Source: Stratiolaelaps scimitus
Taxonomy: Eukaryota > Arthropoda > Arachnida > Mesostigmata > Laelapidae
Direction of reading: 5' to 3'
DNA: 64,000 nucleotides
Assembly: GCA_019614645.1 (NCBI GenBank)
Contig: JABWDB010000016.1
Span: 4,402,001 to 4,466,000, forward strand
Shown: positions 1-13,820 of the stretch, one piece after another
How the letters are laid out: every line of letters starts with the position of its first letter
How positions within the stretch are numbered: position 1 is the first letter of the stretch
Notes under the pieces: model-generated
What the model saw: only the letters and a program-made list of their open reading frames with translations
Database searches by the model: none
What the model was told of the DNA's origin: nothing
Program-made: the position numbers and the translations under genes

Positions 1-2562
1 CGCACGCGACAGTTGCTGTCCATTATTAAGCTAGACATTATGTATTCCTATGATGTGTCGTCTCGCCGTCTGTTTCTAGCCAATTGGAGCGAATTTGTAA
101 TAGACGTACACAATAATGAGACCTAATATACACTATGATACAAAAGTAGTAGAAAAACAAAAACTTTCAACAACGTGATTTATATACATAATATGTAGTA
201 ATCACCATGGACGATTATGGCATAATTTATTATTGTCCGTTGGTCCCGTACATTTCTCTTTCAATCGTTATCTCGTCAACGGCATTTCGAGTTTTCAGTT
301 ACTCGCCCTGAATTGTTCATCTTCTTTCCGTATTCGATCGCCCTTGCTGAAAACGAGCTCATGGGTCCTCAATATTCGTGTCAGCTGGACAGCAAGTGAG
401 TCGAGATACCCAAGTATATATATATATATGCTGGAGCCATTTGTGATATATATATGTGTCAGGAGTGGCGACCTTTTACTGCTGCTGCTGTTGTTGTCCA
501 ATGGAAATGGGCATCGTCATAATGAATATTCATCACCATAGTGTTTCTTTGCTGCTGCTGCTGCTGTTGCTTCCGCTGCTGTAGCCGCCTCTTTCGATCG
601 ACGACGACGGCGATCGCGACTACGGCGGAGGCGGCGTCATCATCCGAGACCCTACCAGGCCCAGGCGGCTACCTACTCACCGCGACAGTGACTGACTAAG
701 ATCGGTTCATATGGCCGACTTTCTATCTATTATCTGGCGATCTTCGTGTATCCCCGTACATGCGTTTCCAATCACTGTTCTTGAGTCCGTTCATTCGCCA
801 GCTCCTCTGGTCGTGTCACGACAACCGCTCCGCGGTGAACGCTGCTGGTGGTGGTGGTGGTGATGGTGGACGAGTGGAGGCAAGCCAACGACGTCGCCGA
901 TGGCAAACGCCAAAGCGGATGTGTCATCTGTAAATGGTGACAGAAGCCACTTCGACGGCTGGCCCACTAACGCTTATGTTACAGCTAACACTGCTGTATG
1001 ACTACTATTACTGGTATTGTGAAGTTCATGATGACGACGGACCTATGGAATATGGGAGTTCTCCTAGTTGCTTCAGAGCTCGCGCGTTCAGAGCTTTCGG
1101 TTTGGATTCGTCGTGGTTGGACCGCTAATGTTTATTTATGTAAATTTTTTCGACCTTTGAGAACCTTTCATTGCTCTTTCCGTCTCTCTCTTGATATTCC
1201 ATAAATATATTCGTTGACGCTTATACTAGAATTATTTGTGATCGCACAACCACAGCCGTGGACCGACATCTAATCGAAGTTGTCACTTCGCAAACTCGTC
1301 GTATCTAGTTATCCATTCAGAGATAACTGCATAACTTCATAGTCGGCTGCAAGCTTTACCAGCTCCGTACTTTCAGAAGAACACGATTCAAGCACATTTT
1401 AGAAGAGTTGACACGAAATTGTCCAACGGTCCAATGTGATAATGCTTTTGAAGCGCTTCGCAATGACTCCGCTGCTTCGCCGCCCAGGTGTCCCACGCCC
1501 GTCCCGCCTCTACTGTGTGAGTCATCGGTGCGCCAGTTGCCTGTGTCTCTGCCGGACGCTGCGAGGCCATATTTCCACAATACGTGGTGATTCGACACCA
1601 TTTATCCGCCAGTCGGATTTTACAGGTTGAGTTCTGACTTCGTAGCGAAACGATCACAGCGTACAGACAAGAAAATAATGTGTAATTCAGGTTTTTGCAA
1701 CAACTTGTAGCTATTATACGCTGCCTTGCGCCTAGAATGCCTGACGATTCATATCGTTAAGGGTAGTACCACGTCACGCAACACAGTGTTAGGCGAGCCG
1801 TCACTTGTCCGAGAATACTCGTGGGAGGTCGTGCGTTTTAACGCATTTTTTCGTTGAATTTACATTGTGACTATTAGGTGCGCTGATATTCTTTCCGGCA
1901 TTCGATCCGTAAAGCTGTAAATATCGCCCTGAGATATAGGTCCACTCCGCTCAACGATACGAGAATCGTTCCCAAATTAAACCAATTTAACCAGTCCAGT
2001 TAGCGTCCGTTCCACGACCCAGCCATGCGGCCTGCTAACGTCAGGGACTAAGACGTCCCAGTGGTCTTATTTGTTATCACATTCGTATTCGATGTTCGGC
2101 ATTCTCTGGCGTTGATTTCCATCATCTGCTGCAGCGCATCATCTCCGACGACCGGCGATGTCACTGGCCCCGGGGTCGGTCTTAAGCCTTGTAGTGTATG
2201 GGCCATCTGCGAACGATCGGTGCGCATCTGTGTTGATCCACCATCGACAACGTGAGGGTACGGTATCACCATAATTATTATCTTGGCCTATTTCTACTGC
2301 GGTTTACGAAGCTCAAAAGCTCTGTGTACGGTTGTGGTTATACCCTGCGAAAGTGGTTATTCGACAGCGTCTTGGCCAGTAGAGAGTGATGATGATTTTA
2401 GTGTGTCACTGGGACTCTGAGCGAAGTTCGGCATTGGCAGAAGAACGACCCCCGATGAATTGGCGTTCTGGTTTCTGTTTCTGGCGGTTGCGTGGCCGAA
2501 TATAAGTGTGGATTGGGTCATATGGTGGCAGATGCTTCATCGATATTTCACCAGAATCTGAT

Positions 2563-2584
<22 letters not shown>
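2563..2584. repeat. (TA)n microsatellite
   Basis: About 11 TA units in non-coding DNA. Confidence 0.9.
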
Positions 2585-2593
<9 letters not shown>

Positions 2594-5500
2594 AATAATA
2601 ATCATAATTCTGCATAGGCTCGTAGTTATTATAGTTAGGGGGATAGCTTATTACCTAGGTCCAGCTCGTTCACTCGACTTTCACGTTCAACAATTGTGTT
2701 GTTACAATATTATTTTCATTATTTATGACCGTAGCCGTACTGTTTTTGTTGTAACGACCTAAAAAATTCCACCAGCAAAATAGGCCAACATATTGCCCAT
2801 TGTTCCGCGGTTGAGACCAGTCTCAAACGAATATTGTATTTTCGCTGGCATCGTCAATCGTCGTCGTTTCAACTGGACCCATATCTTTGTTCGTCACCAT
2901 TAAATCAATGTACAACAACAACAACAACAACATGTTCAAGTACCACACGTGTCAATACACGACAATTAATAGAAGGTGTAATTGTTATTACATATTCGAT
3001 CTGGCATAATATTCCATAATTATTCAACTGCATTGTGTATCGCTGATTGACTGAAAAGGCCGCTGTCTTCCGATCCGGTTATGGGGTTCGCCTCATACCG
3101 GATGTCGTTTGCTGCTGCTGCCGCTGTTCTGACGACCCGTCAATGACGACAAACCGAAAGTTTACCAACGGCAGGTAGCTCGTCCTTCTGCCCGACGAAG
3201 TGCGCGTTACTCAGCGGGTTCTGGCTGATACCGAGGTCCCTTCGCGTTTCTGCTTGTTATGACGTTGCCTTTCGTTCGACACCATCAGAATCGCGCGGTG
3301 CATCCCTGTTTGTCCAAGCTATAGTATCTAAATGTCGGCTGCTTGCTCAGCGGGTCGCTGCCGACCGGCCGATCCTAAGATGATGATTCGCCGTGGTAAC
3401 TTTTTTTTTATTTATTGTTGTTTTATTCCCGATCGTCAACGTCTCACATTTGACGACGGCAATCGGGCAGCGCTGACGGCGAACGTTTTTAGCGCGATGG
3501 ACACGACGGATCGTATCAATCAGCGCCATATGCGCAATGCGCCTCTTGAAGCATGCTGGATTATAAGCGATATAGAGCCCGAATCATGCCCTGTGTGTTG
3601 TGACGGGCTCGGCGGGTAACGGTCCCGTTGTCAATTTCTTTATAACGGTAGGAATGAACGGTGGAACGTCTTCGTCTACCAACGTGTCTACCCGGGAGAC
3701 CGGAAATGGTCAGCTAGTGGCGGTATCAGATTGGGCACTTGAACATGGGCTCGAGGGGCGGTTGCCGAGACTCCGCCTGGTGGGTTGGTCCGATGCAAGT
3801 CCGATCGGTAATTCGCTCACGGACAGTGGCGTACCACTTTTCACTGGAGCGCCGCAGGCTGCCGAGCAGCGAGCGATCGAAGGCGTACCTACGTACGGCG
3901 AAGATCCTCCGATCGTTGAGGCGCGTTGAGAAAACGCAGCGCCGCCCGAAGAAAAGAAAAATGCAGCTGCTGTTGCCGCTGCTACCACTTCGTCGATGGA
4001 CGACAATGCGATGCGATTCGATTGCCGGTGAATGCCAGTGGTTACTGAGTAATCTGCGCAGGCAGAAGATGACCGCCACCAGAAAATTACGGCAGAGGGA
4101 AGTTACCGCCTGAACCAGCGGGGTCGAAATGGAGTTGTTCGTGCTGGGGTCTGCTTGTATGTGTGCGCGCGTGCGTGTGTGCGTGTCTGTAGTTTGATCG
4201 AGGGGAAAGCCGATGGGGGGGGACTTCAACATCAGATGATACTGGAAGTGTCGGTGGGGTGAGAGCTGTACAAACAAATGTACAACGGATACCTATCCAT
4301 CCATCTATCTGTGTAGCTGTTCGGCAGACGATGAGGTGCACTGACCACTGAAACATTGAACGGGCAGGGTCTCTGTGTATCAAGCCGAAATGCGGATAAT
4401 CACGCTGCCAATATACAGCTAATGTTGAGCTAGTTCAGCCACTCCGCTCTCATTTGATCACGTAGATATTCTCTACTCGGCTTTATAGCAGTGTGGAAAA
4501 TCAACTCATCCGTTACCATCCCTTTGTGTTCATACTTCGCCTGACGAAGTGTATGTGAAGATGTCAAATGCGCTCAAATCGAGGCCCCTACCAGCGCTCG
4601 AAATAGCAGGATACGATTGTTCTCTGATAAATCTGCTCGAAGTACATGTCTCGGATATCTGAAGAGTGCTCGAAGTGACAAGTCACCTTCAGTGATCACA
4701 AGTACAACTCAGGTGGCCGTAGCAAGCATCGGCCACCCAAACCCACTCGAACTTTGCAGGACAAATGATGATGATGAGTCCGGTGGGGTCATAATGCAAA
4801 TTGTGTCAACCTCTCTTAGCGTGCCCGGTGCCGATTCCATCGTGGATTTCTGAAGCGCGATCGATGTGAGGGTCTTGTAAGAAGCGTTTGGGGGTAAATG
4901 ACCCCCCAATGGTGGCCCGTGTGCTATCGAGGCGTCGCTCATTCTAGTGCTCCCAACAATCATTTTGTGTGTGTGCGTGTCTCTATGCGAATGTGCGCTC
5001 TTATGGAAACGGTAGAAACCACATTGCTTGCAATCGGTGGACACGCATTGTGAGCGTTGGGCAAGTGCTCTTCCTCTGGATCCACGCCCGGTGCCACTGG
5101 ATTCAGTTCGTTGTTTGTTCTGAAGTAACCCTGAATTGAATTCCTCGTATGACTTCAACTGAATTCAACTCTCTTCGCACTACTGCCACGTTTCTGTTAT
5201 TACGGCAGTTTCATCTGAAGCTGAGCTCCGGTGCTGGATTACGCCGAAGAACTCGCCGAGAGAGAACATCAGGTGTGGAAAGATGATTGATTCGCTTCGG
5301 TGATTTGTGCGATATTTGTGCCAAGCGCATAGTGTCCCGTTGCAGTTAACTCTGACGCGTTGTAAGCATGTTTGCAACTGTTCGAGTATTGTTTGTCTGT
5401 CAACCACAAACAAGCGAACGCAGGAGAGGCAACTTCATCAGTTGGTTTGGCCAGCCTCCGCCTGCCTTCGGACCCAACTGTTCCGTAGCGAGTGGATAGC

Positions 5501-8500
5501 GAGAAGTCGTCTATCGAAGCTACATCGGAAATGGCTCAGTCAATGGTTGGTGAGCTCAAATTCAAATGGATAAAAGCTGTTAACACAGACGCAGTATAGC
5601 CATAACGCGGATTGAACGACGATAGTTTCTCGATGGTTGCGGTCGGGCTGTTGGTGCAAGCTTAATGGTGGAATCATAGCTGTTTGGGGTCGCTTGCTTG
5701 GCCTGAACAAATAATCTGCGTAGGCAGGTGGTAGGTAGGGGACAGTGAACAATTTCTCGTTACTCGCGTAGCGGTTAATTATGAAGACAAACACAAATCA
5801 TCAGTTTACAACTTACTTCATGTTCAACGACGGCTTCTGAACACACCATACATTGGCAGGTCATGGTTAAGTCTGGCGCGGACGTTGGTAGGCCTTCCAA
5901 TAACGTAACACGTAACGAAAACACAGATAATACGCTGCTCCGAGATGTTTTGGGCCTGCCAAAAAAAAGGCGTATCCTGTCCGTATACTGAGCGTGAGTG
6001 CGAGGTGTCCACGCGCAATCGATTTAGAAAACGACGCGAGCAAAATTGCTAAACCGAGCAACACACAGCTGAGGGTGGCATTTTCATTATATAATTGATA
6101 ATAACAATTAAGTACTCTCTGTTCCGAATAGATTAAGAGCACTTCAATAGGACCTCGTGAGATGCCTCACATTGGCCTGGAAGTGCTTGGATTGCAACCA
6201 AGTCATTGACTCATCCAGTGCCATCATTTCTAGCGCGCTAAGTGTCTCCCCAAAATCAAAAGCAATTCAGGAATAACCGCTCTCAGTTGAGGACGGTCAT
6301 GGTAAAAAGTCGACGCGTGTGGAACGCAGCGAACCAAATTGCAGGAATGAACAGAAATGCTGATGAAAATGAATAGGACGATGTTGATTTGTCATCAGTC
6401 ACCGTATGACGAGTGGAAATAGCCACAGAAGGGTGGCTGATCATTCCCTGTGTATTCTGCTCGTCATCAACGTCAACGAATTCATCTGTTCTTATCGTCG
6501 ATTGGAATCGTCCACTTGTGACACGCTTTACCGAGGGCGCGAGCGAATGATTACGGTAGGCCTTGTAGTTGTCCATAATTTTCTTTCCGTTTTGGCGGCG
6601 GCCGAGGTATTGTCCTGCCGTATTGTTGTTTCTTTCGAATCCTACGAATAGAGAATGTCTTTTCGCCCGTGGTTGGCTGCATCATTTCGATGTCCTCTTC
6701 AACGCACCGCTCTTCATGTATTATATATATATGTGAGTGTGTCTCTAGTCTACTATAGTGCGTTCGATGCAGAACAATGTTGAAGCCGATGAAGACTCAA
6801 GCCCAGAACGAGGGGGGAACGGGGGGTGGCCGATGAAAAGGACGGTTTTTCCGACTGCCGGAGTTCCCTGGTTGGTTTCTCCGTTGACGTGTAATGCCTT
6901 TTTTTTTGGATTCTGCCCGTCTCTGTCATTCCGATTGACTGTACCCCCATCATCGGCATGGGGGCCTCCTGCTTTACGCCTATGCTTCGCTCACTGTCTG
7001 TCGGCAGGTGTGCATGACTATAAGCGTGTGCTGCAGTCCAAGCAGATGAATCAAGTGAATACAAACCAAAAAAATAAAACAAGCCGTCAGAAGTGGAACC
7101 AGCAGAACCAGCAACCACTGAGGAGAAATAGCAGACGTGTCATCTGTCACAAAATGTTCGGACTGTGTCTATAGCCCTATTGAGAGATGAGGGCGCGAAT
7201 GAAGGCAAGTGTCGATGTGTGTCGGCTGTGTGCGGTTTTAGATACGGGCGGACGTTCACGTGGGTATTGAGCATCTGCTATAAAGAGCGCACGATACATA
7301 GACACGATACACACGTACATGCGTGTATACACGCATATGATGATGTTGATGTGTATATGAGTGGGAGAGGTGAACGCTCCAACCGAAATGTGCTGACAAT
7401 TATCTGATTTATCGTCTTCTACCACCGCTCTCTTACAATCAGGGTTTGTAAGACCGTATAGTATCGCTATTGCGGGACAACACTCCTCAATGTGATAAGA
7501 CACACACATATATATATATTGCTTGATCAACATCAGACCCTCACATTCTTCTTTTGTTCTTAGCAGCTGTTATAATGGGCGTCAATTAATTGTTCTGTCC
7601 GTTGTTGGGCTAATCAGCTAGCCTCTATTCTTGGCCAGCAGTATAACTTCTTGCATGTGCCTCCACTCCTTATAGGTCCTTGAAGCAATGGAACAATGCA
7701 GTACCAAAACCTAACATAGACGTAAGGCGTCTGAGGTTGAGCTACGGAAACCAAACCAACACATGAACATGAGCGCAACAAGATGAACCTAAGTATAGGT
7801 TAGAAAATCACTGACAATACTGCAATATCAAAAATCATAATATGCTCATTTGTTTGTCAGTCGACGCTGTTCACCTCGGTTCGCAATTTGTTAACACTGA
7901 GTCCAGTCGTTCTCACTAGGATTGGTAAGCCAATCAGGTCAATTGGGTTCAGACTGTTCCTTATTTTATTTCACAATTTTCGATGCCATCCTCGATCTCA
8001 CATCTCGTTGATTGACCAGTCAGAAGAAACTGCTGTTCGCTGGGACGATCCATGGTCCTGGTTAACAGGATAGCGTTCTTAACTGCTATTAAATACACGA
8101 GTTCCCGTCAAATAGCTTCGTTATGTTCACATATTTGTTAATAAGCTCGTAGTAGCGACAGAAAGTCTTCTTTAGAGAACCTGCCTTTGCAACCTCGGCG
8201 TATATTGGCTTCCGCTTAAATGCTCCATTATTTGCGATGTTCGCGAGTGGCCACGACAAGTCATTAAAAAGATGTCAACATCTTAACACTTCCGGTAACA
8301 ACGATAGGGTCTATCCAATGACGTGCAGACATCTCTGTCGTGATAGCGATGAGTCCTAATGAAAGAGCGGCCGTGTAGAGCTGAAGGTCGTGCGCTATGT
8401 AGAAGTTTAGCGGAGCGAGCTAGAAAAGTTCTCTTGCGAGAAATTAAATTTGAGAATCAGTTCTTTGCTCCGCCTGGGGTTCCCAGCCGCCTGTTGAGCT

Positions 8501-11500
8501 AGTTTGTCGGCTTGCGGGCCGGCCAAACAGCTTCGAGGCTGTCAAATATATGAAACACGTTATCAACAAGCTGCCTGGCTTGTTGCTTGTTCTCGACACT
8601 AATACTTCGAGTGAGAAGTAGACCGGATGGTCTCGAATGGGTGGATGCTTCTCAAACCGACGACCCCATCTAATATGAATCGTTACGAGCAACTTCTGTC
8701 CGTCAACATACGTCTGCATGTACCCGTTTCGGAATAGCGGTACAAACATATGCGATAATAATAATAATAATAATAAGTAGTTATTAAACAGAGTTGCGAG
8801 TCCAAAAAGTTACCAGAAATTTGTCAACAAGTCATAAGCACATAAGCAGCGTTCGTCTAGCAGTTCCGTAGAATCGAGGGCCAACATTACTAGTGTTCAT
8901 AGCTCGAATCCCTATGCCGCGTTCCCCCTAAACGAACAGTGCTCGCCGGACAGTGACCCCCGTGCATGAAGAGCTCTTCGAATCTTTTCGTAGAAAACAC
9001 ACACACCAACGGGTGACAAGCAGCACGAAATGTCTACCCGCCCCCGCGCCCCGTTTCGAGGGACTCCCAGTGTTGCCTTTTCGTGTCGCTTTCACTCGCA
9101 GGTTAGCAATTACCAACGTGCACACGTAGTGCTGCCTGTGACGACCTCGCCCATCCTTCGTCTGGGGGCCGCACAAGGCGCCCGGTCGTGATACGCTGTG
9201 GCGGATGCGTTTCACTCATTGATCCGTGAACCGCCCTGAGTCGTGCATATGACGATGGGTGTTGTTTGTGCTGTGGTTACCGATGAGTTGATCTATTGTA
9301 CCCCGCACACCCCCGTTGATATCTCAGCTGTTCGTCGAACAATGTATCTCATCATATTTGCTTCATTCACTCGTTCAATGAGTGCTTTGCGCAGACGGAA
9401 CTGATGAACAATGAGTTGCTCATCGGCCACCACATCTCGTCGCATTGTTTTTCTTGGCCATTATCGTTTATTGTTTTATGTCTTTTGTCTATGATGTTGC
9501 TTGCTGGACGACATAGCAGTATATTTACGTCGCTTTCCGTTCGATTCGATCGACGATCAGCGGCGTGATCAACGGTGGGATCTCGTGTTTCAACAACTTG
9601 CCCGGTGTATGCCAGTCTAATATTGCATTGTGCCGTATAGTCGAGTTATCACAGAACCAGGGCACGTCACAATAAAGCGATTCTTTTCTCTCTGCTCTAT
9701 CTCTCTCTCTCCGCGCGGTATAGTTCGCGGTAGCGAGCATTTGCCAAAATTGTGGCGAAATGCATTTATTCGACGACGGGCAAAGCCTTATGGTATATAT
9801 ATATATATATATGTGTGTGTGTATATCATATTCGGTGTTTCGTACGCGAACGTCATTATAAGCTCCTTGGCCGGCGACAAACGACAACAATACGCATTGT
9901 AGTATCACGTCGGTCGATAGGTGTAGAGGCAAGAAGACAATCAAGCGAAGAGACAATGGGCTAAAATGAGAACGAATTGTGTGTTAATGACAAATTCGTA
10001 AAACACATCAGCGCTACGAGAAAAATAAATTCTTCGGAAATTTCATTTCCGATTTTGCAGAAACTAATATACTATATCAATAATATTTTCGTTTAATATT
10101 ATAATGCGAGTGTGAAAGATCAAGAGAAGGTTGGACAAAAAGACATGAAGAAAAACAAAGAAATGGTTTCCGTCTGTGTCCTTATTAGCTTGACTAATTA
10201 TTATTATTATTATATATGTTGTTGGAGCGACGGGGGAGTCCCTTTAACCTCTACGCCATTGGCTGATATTACTAGTGCGTGTCGTGACGTGGTATTATAT
10301 ATATGTATATATTGTACACACGATAGTTTTGGCAGCCGCCTCTCTGATCTTTGCCCTTTTGGCAACGTCCTGGCGAAGTACCTCGGAACCTTGTATCCTG
10401 CGACGCCTAGTCCTAATTCGACACTCAGTGAAGCCCCCGGACGTTCCCCTCCCTACATAGTGATACCTGGACCGGATCGCTCTGGTAGTGCCCGATATAT
10501 TTAGCTTTCGTAAGCGGGTGGAACCGTTCAGGCTCGTTCAAAGTTGGACGTCATCGTCAGGCCGTGAGGCCTGCTCATATTTAGGCCATCGCTCAGGCCT
10601 TCGATAGACTATAATGGCTGTGTTACCGGGATGAGTTTTTGAACTTTGAATTGAAACTATCGAAACATTTCGGAACCAGACACTGAGTACTGGATTGGTA
10701 CGACGAACACAGAGCGTGGATTTTCTATGTTTTGTTAACTGAGCTATTCAGTGTTAGAATGACACATGCGAAGTACCCACCGACGTCTCTTGTTTTGCTC
10801 TCACAAACAGATATACGTGATTATGTGCAAGTATCGTTTAGACAAAACATTATTTATACATGTAACAGAGAACAACGCTGACAAAGTGCGTTGTTTCGTA
10901 TTGGATAGAGTGGCAGTGGCACTAAGATAAGTAAAAATCGCGTCGAAATGAGTTAATAGCCATTGTGCTACTCAATTCTTTATTACAATTCGCCTAGCAA
11001 GAAAAATAGCATTCCCCAACAGACCAAACGGCCTCCTTGGTTCGCATGATTACGTCCATCTTTCCGGATCAGTCGTCAAATCAATCTTTAAACTGTGGCA
11101 ATCTTTCACTAAAAAAAAAACAACACAGCAAGCCAACGCGCACACACACACACATATATACATCCGACGGGTCATCAAGACTGTGCCGTCCAACCTCAGG
11201 CGTGTATCGAGCTACCAATCAACCAAGCAAAGGTCCACTATCAGGTAACGTGGCGTGGCCCTGTTCGTCAAAACGCCGACTTGCAAGCCTGCCAGACGGA
11301 AGCACCCAAGGGAACGTTGCGATTTGCCACAGTGTCTGTATCTGTGTGACGTTAACCCGAGCACGCCTTTCATTTCGCGCCTAGGCCGAACGAGGCCATT
11401 TGGCCTCCGCTTGCCTCGAATGTCAGTGTGGCTATTTTCTGTCGCCACTGAAGCTTTGCCACTCTGCCCCGCCGCAAAGAGGCTTAGATGCCGATGGCGG

Positions 11501-12212
11501 TTCAAGGCGCCGGTCGTTGATGATCGTGCCCGCGCGTAGAGCGAACGCAGCATCCTCTCGTACGCTCGCTGCGTCTGAACGCTGTTCGTCTGCGGGTCCC
11601 GTTGGCTCGCCGCACAAGGCTTGCTTGGAATACTGGTATACTGGTAGTAAAACTACTGCTGCTACCGGCTATGGCAGTTGAGGTCTTACTTATATCATAT
11701 CTGATATTTCATAGCGAATAGAGGAGGGTGGGTGATCGGGATCGGCGAAGGATTAATGTTATTGTTGTGAGCTGTGTGTGTGTTTTTTTCTGTCAGATTT
11801 GCTTATGTCGATCGTCGTTAATTAATTAGCGCAACAGAGGCGTTTTGTGGATGAAATATGACGCCGTCATACCGCTTGATATTGCTAATTGATTGGCATT
11901 TGCTGACGAGAAGAAACGTTGTCATGGATTTTCCAGCAATTGTTCATGATGCCACCTTCATAATAAAACTTCGCATTGAATTCCACTAACGAGAATTCTT
12001 TATCAAAATGCTGCACTTCAATAAGCGAGCGCGTGGGGTTTTGCCTCGCGCAGAACACCCCAATCGTGCCCTGTGTTTCCTCTTGAAATGTGTTTGAATT
12101 GCCACAATTTTTTTTCAACTGTTAATTAGCACTTGAGGGAAACTAAGACAATATATGGCTGACAGAACAGCACAGCCAGTTTCTCTTCGGTCCCTGCGAG
12201 GATGTACATTAT

Positions 12213-12233
12213 TATATATATATATATATATAT
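12213..12233. repeat. (TA)n microsatellite
   Basis: About 10 TA units in non-coding DNA. Confidence 0.9.
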
Positions 12234-13719
12234 CAGCACATCCTTATCACATCCCGTGTGTATTAATAATCATCATCTATATTGCCCTCAGTCGTCCTGC
12301 CGTGATTAACAAGCACTACAGACAGAATGATAGTGGTTACCACCGTAGTTGCGTCGGGTTTGCGTTAGTCCGTATAAGACGAAATGAAACATGTTCATTC
12401 GCTAGTGATCGAGCTCATCAAGCATCATGAATAATCGTAGACGTATTTCTATGCTAGACGTGCCGAGCGGATCTGTACGATGTTCATTTATAAACATGCA
12501 ACAGGTACATGCAATAGTGTGGTGTCGCCAGACCGAATCTTAGAGAGTTCGTTGATGACCAGGGGATCACGCAAGCCCTTGGTCGCGTTTTCCATCAAGA
12601 GCTTAATCTCTATTCGTGGTAGCGCTTGCTGCTGGCGTTTCACGTCAGAATGCATTGAGGAGGAATTCGTTGTGTTATCACGTAATAATGATCTGCAGGG
12701 GCGCGTCTCATCATCTGCGTTTCTGCGTCATCTTTTTCGATCTATGTAGCTACACTCAATCAATATGACAGAGGGAACAGGATTCCTTAACAAGTCGATG
12801 GTGAAGCTGCTCTGTGAGGTTGCACCTGCTCGGCTCGGCTGAATGACTGTATGTGGCCAGAGCATTGCATTTGCTCGTGGTACGGGTTACGTAAGATAGA
12901 TGGCTGGGTCCATGCATCCGTCTCTCTCTCTCTGTATCCGTCAGTATGGCTTGCCTGTGTGAGCTGATTTAGATCGTTTGGGCAGCCTCTGTAAGGAACG
13001 GGGCGGGGCGGAACGAAGACGTCAATGAATCGGCTGTGAATGCAGCTACACTACATGGCAAAAATAGAAGGAGGAGCAGTTTGGGAGACGGCGGTAGTGG
13101 TTAAGGTTAAGGGATACGATACGCAACGTGGACACGTACGGGTGTCACACGAGGTCTTCTGACCAGCGATTGTAGGGTTGTGTGACCGTGTCGTTGTTCT
13201 TGTTGCGTACTCTGTAGTAGTATGTATGCCTACACATATACTCCCTACAGAGCAATTCACTATGTGGAGAAGCATTGCATTATTTCGAGATAGATAGAGA
13301 GTGAGTGAGAGAGAGACGAAAATGGGCTTTGAGTGCGCAGGTGAGAGGCGATGTGTAGCGGATGTAAAGCGTCCCTACGTCACAGAGTCAGAGAGGGCAC
13401 TTCGCGTGTACTTCAATGAACAGCGATGACCATTTAATAGTTAGGACTGCCTCGCTAAGAGCAGGCCACGCTTTAGATCTAGGCGGCTTTAGGTGAGATG
13501 ATACATGGCATTGAATAACACGAGAATGAATGGGATACGTCCATGGGGTATCGCTACGCGTATTGGGTTAGCTCGTGAGAAAACAACAACATTGCAACAA
13601 CATGATATTTCGGGTGAGAAGTGGTTCGACCACTGTGGATTTATGACCCCCGTACCGTCGATTGCTTGAATAGAGCTCGCTCACTATTGGAGCTTGGCGT
13701 TCTCGAGATTACCATATCA

Positions 13720-13820
13720 CGCGGTGGCTTGAACGGAGACTGAGTCTCTGGCTGTGAGAGGCCGGAGGTCGCTGTTTCGAGTCCCGAGATCTCGTGAGGA
13801 CATATCCCTTTGCGTAAAAG
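13720..13820 (+). mobile_element. tRNA-derived SINE-like element, copy 1
   Basis: It contains an A-box-like start (GCGGTGGCTTGAACGG), TCTCTGGCTGTGAGAGGCC, a B-box-like TTTCGAGTCCC and GTGAGGACATATCCC. The same order and much of the same wording recur on the - strand at 49561-49655 and, more diverged, at 22575-22652. The cloverleaf is imperfect, so this is a dispersed tRNA-like repeat rather than a working tRNA gene. Confidence 0.6.

Noticed and set aside
3332..4277. Overlapping frames of 95-183 codons on both strands
   Set aside because: GC-rich stretch where stops are rare in all frames; no splice structure, family motif or consistent strand. An undetected exon remains possible.
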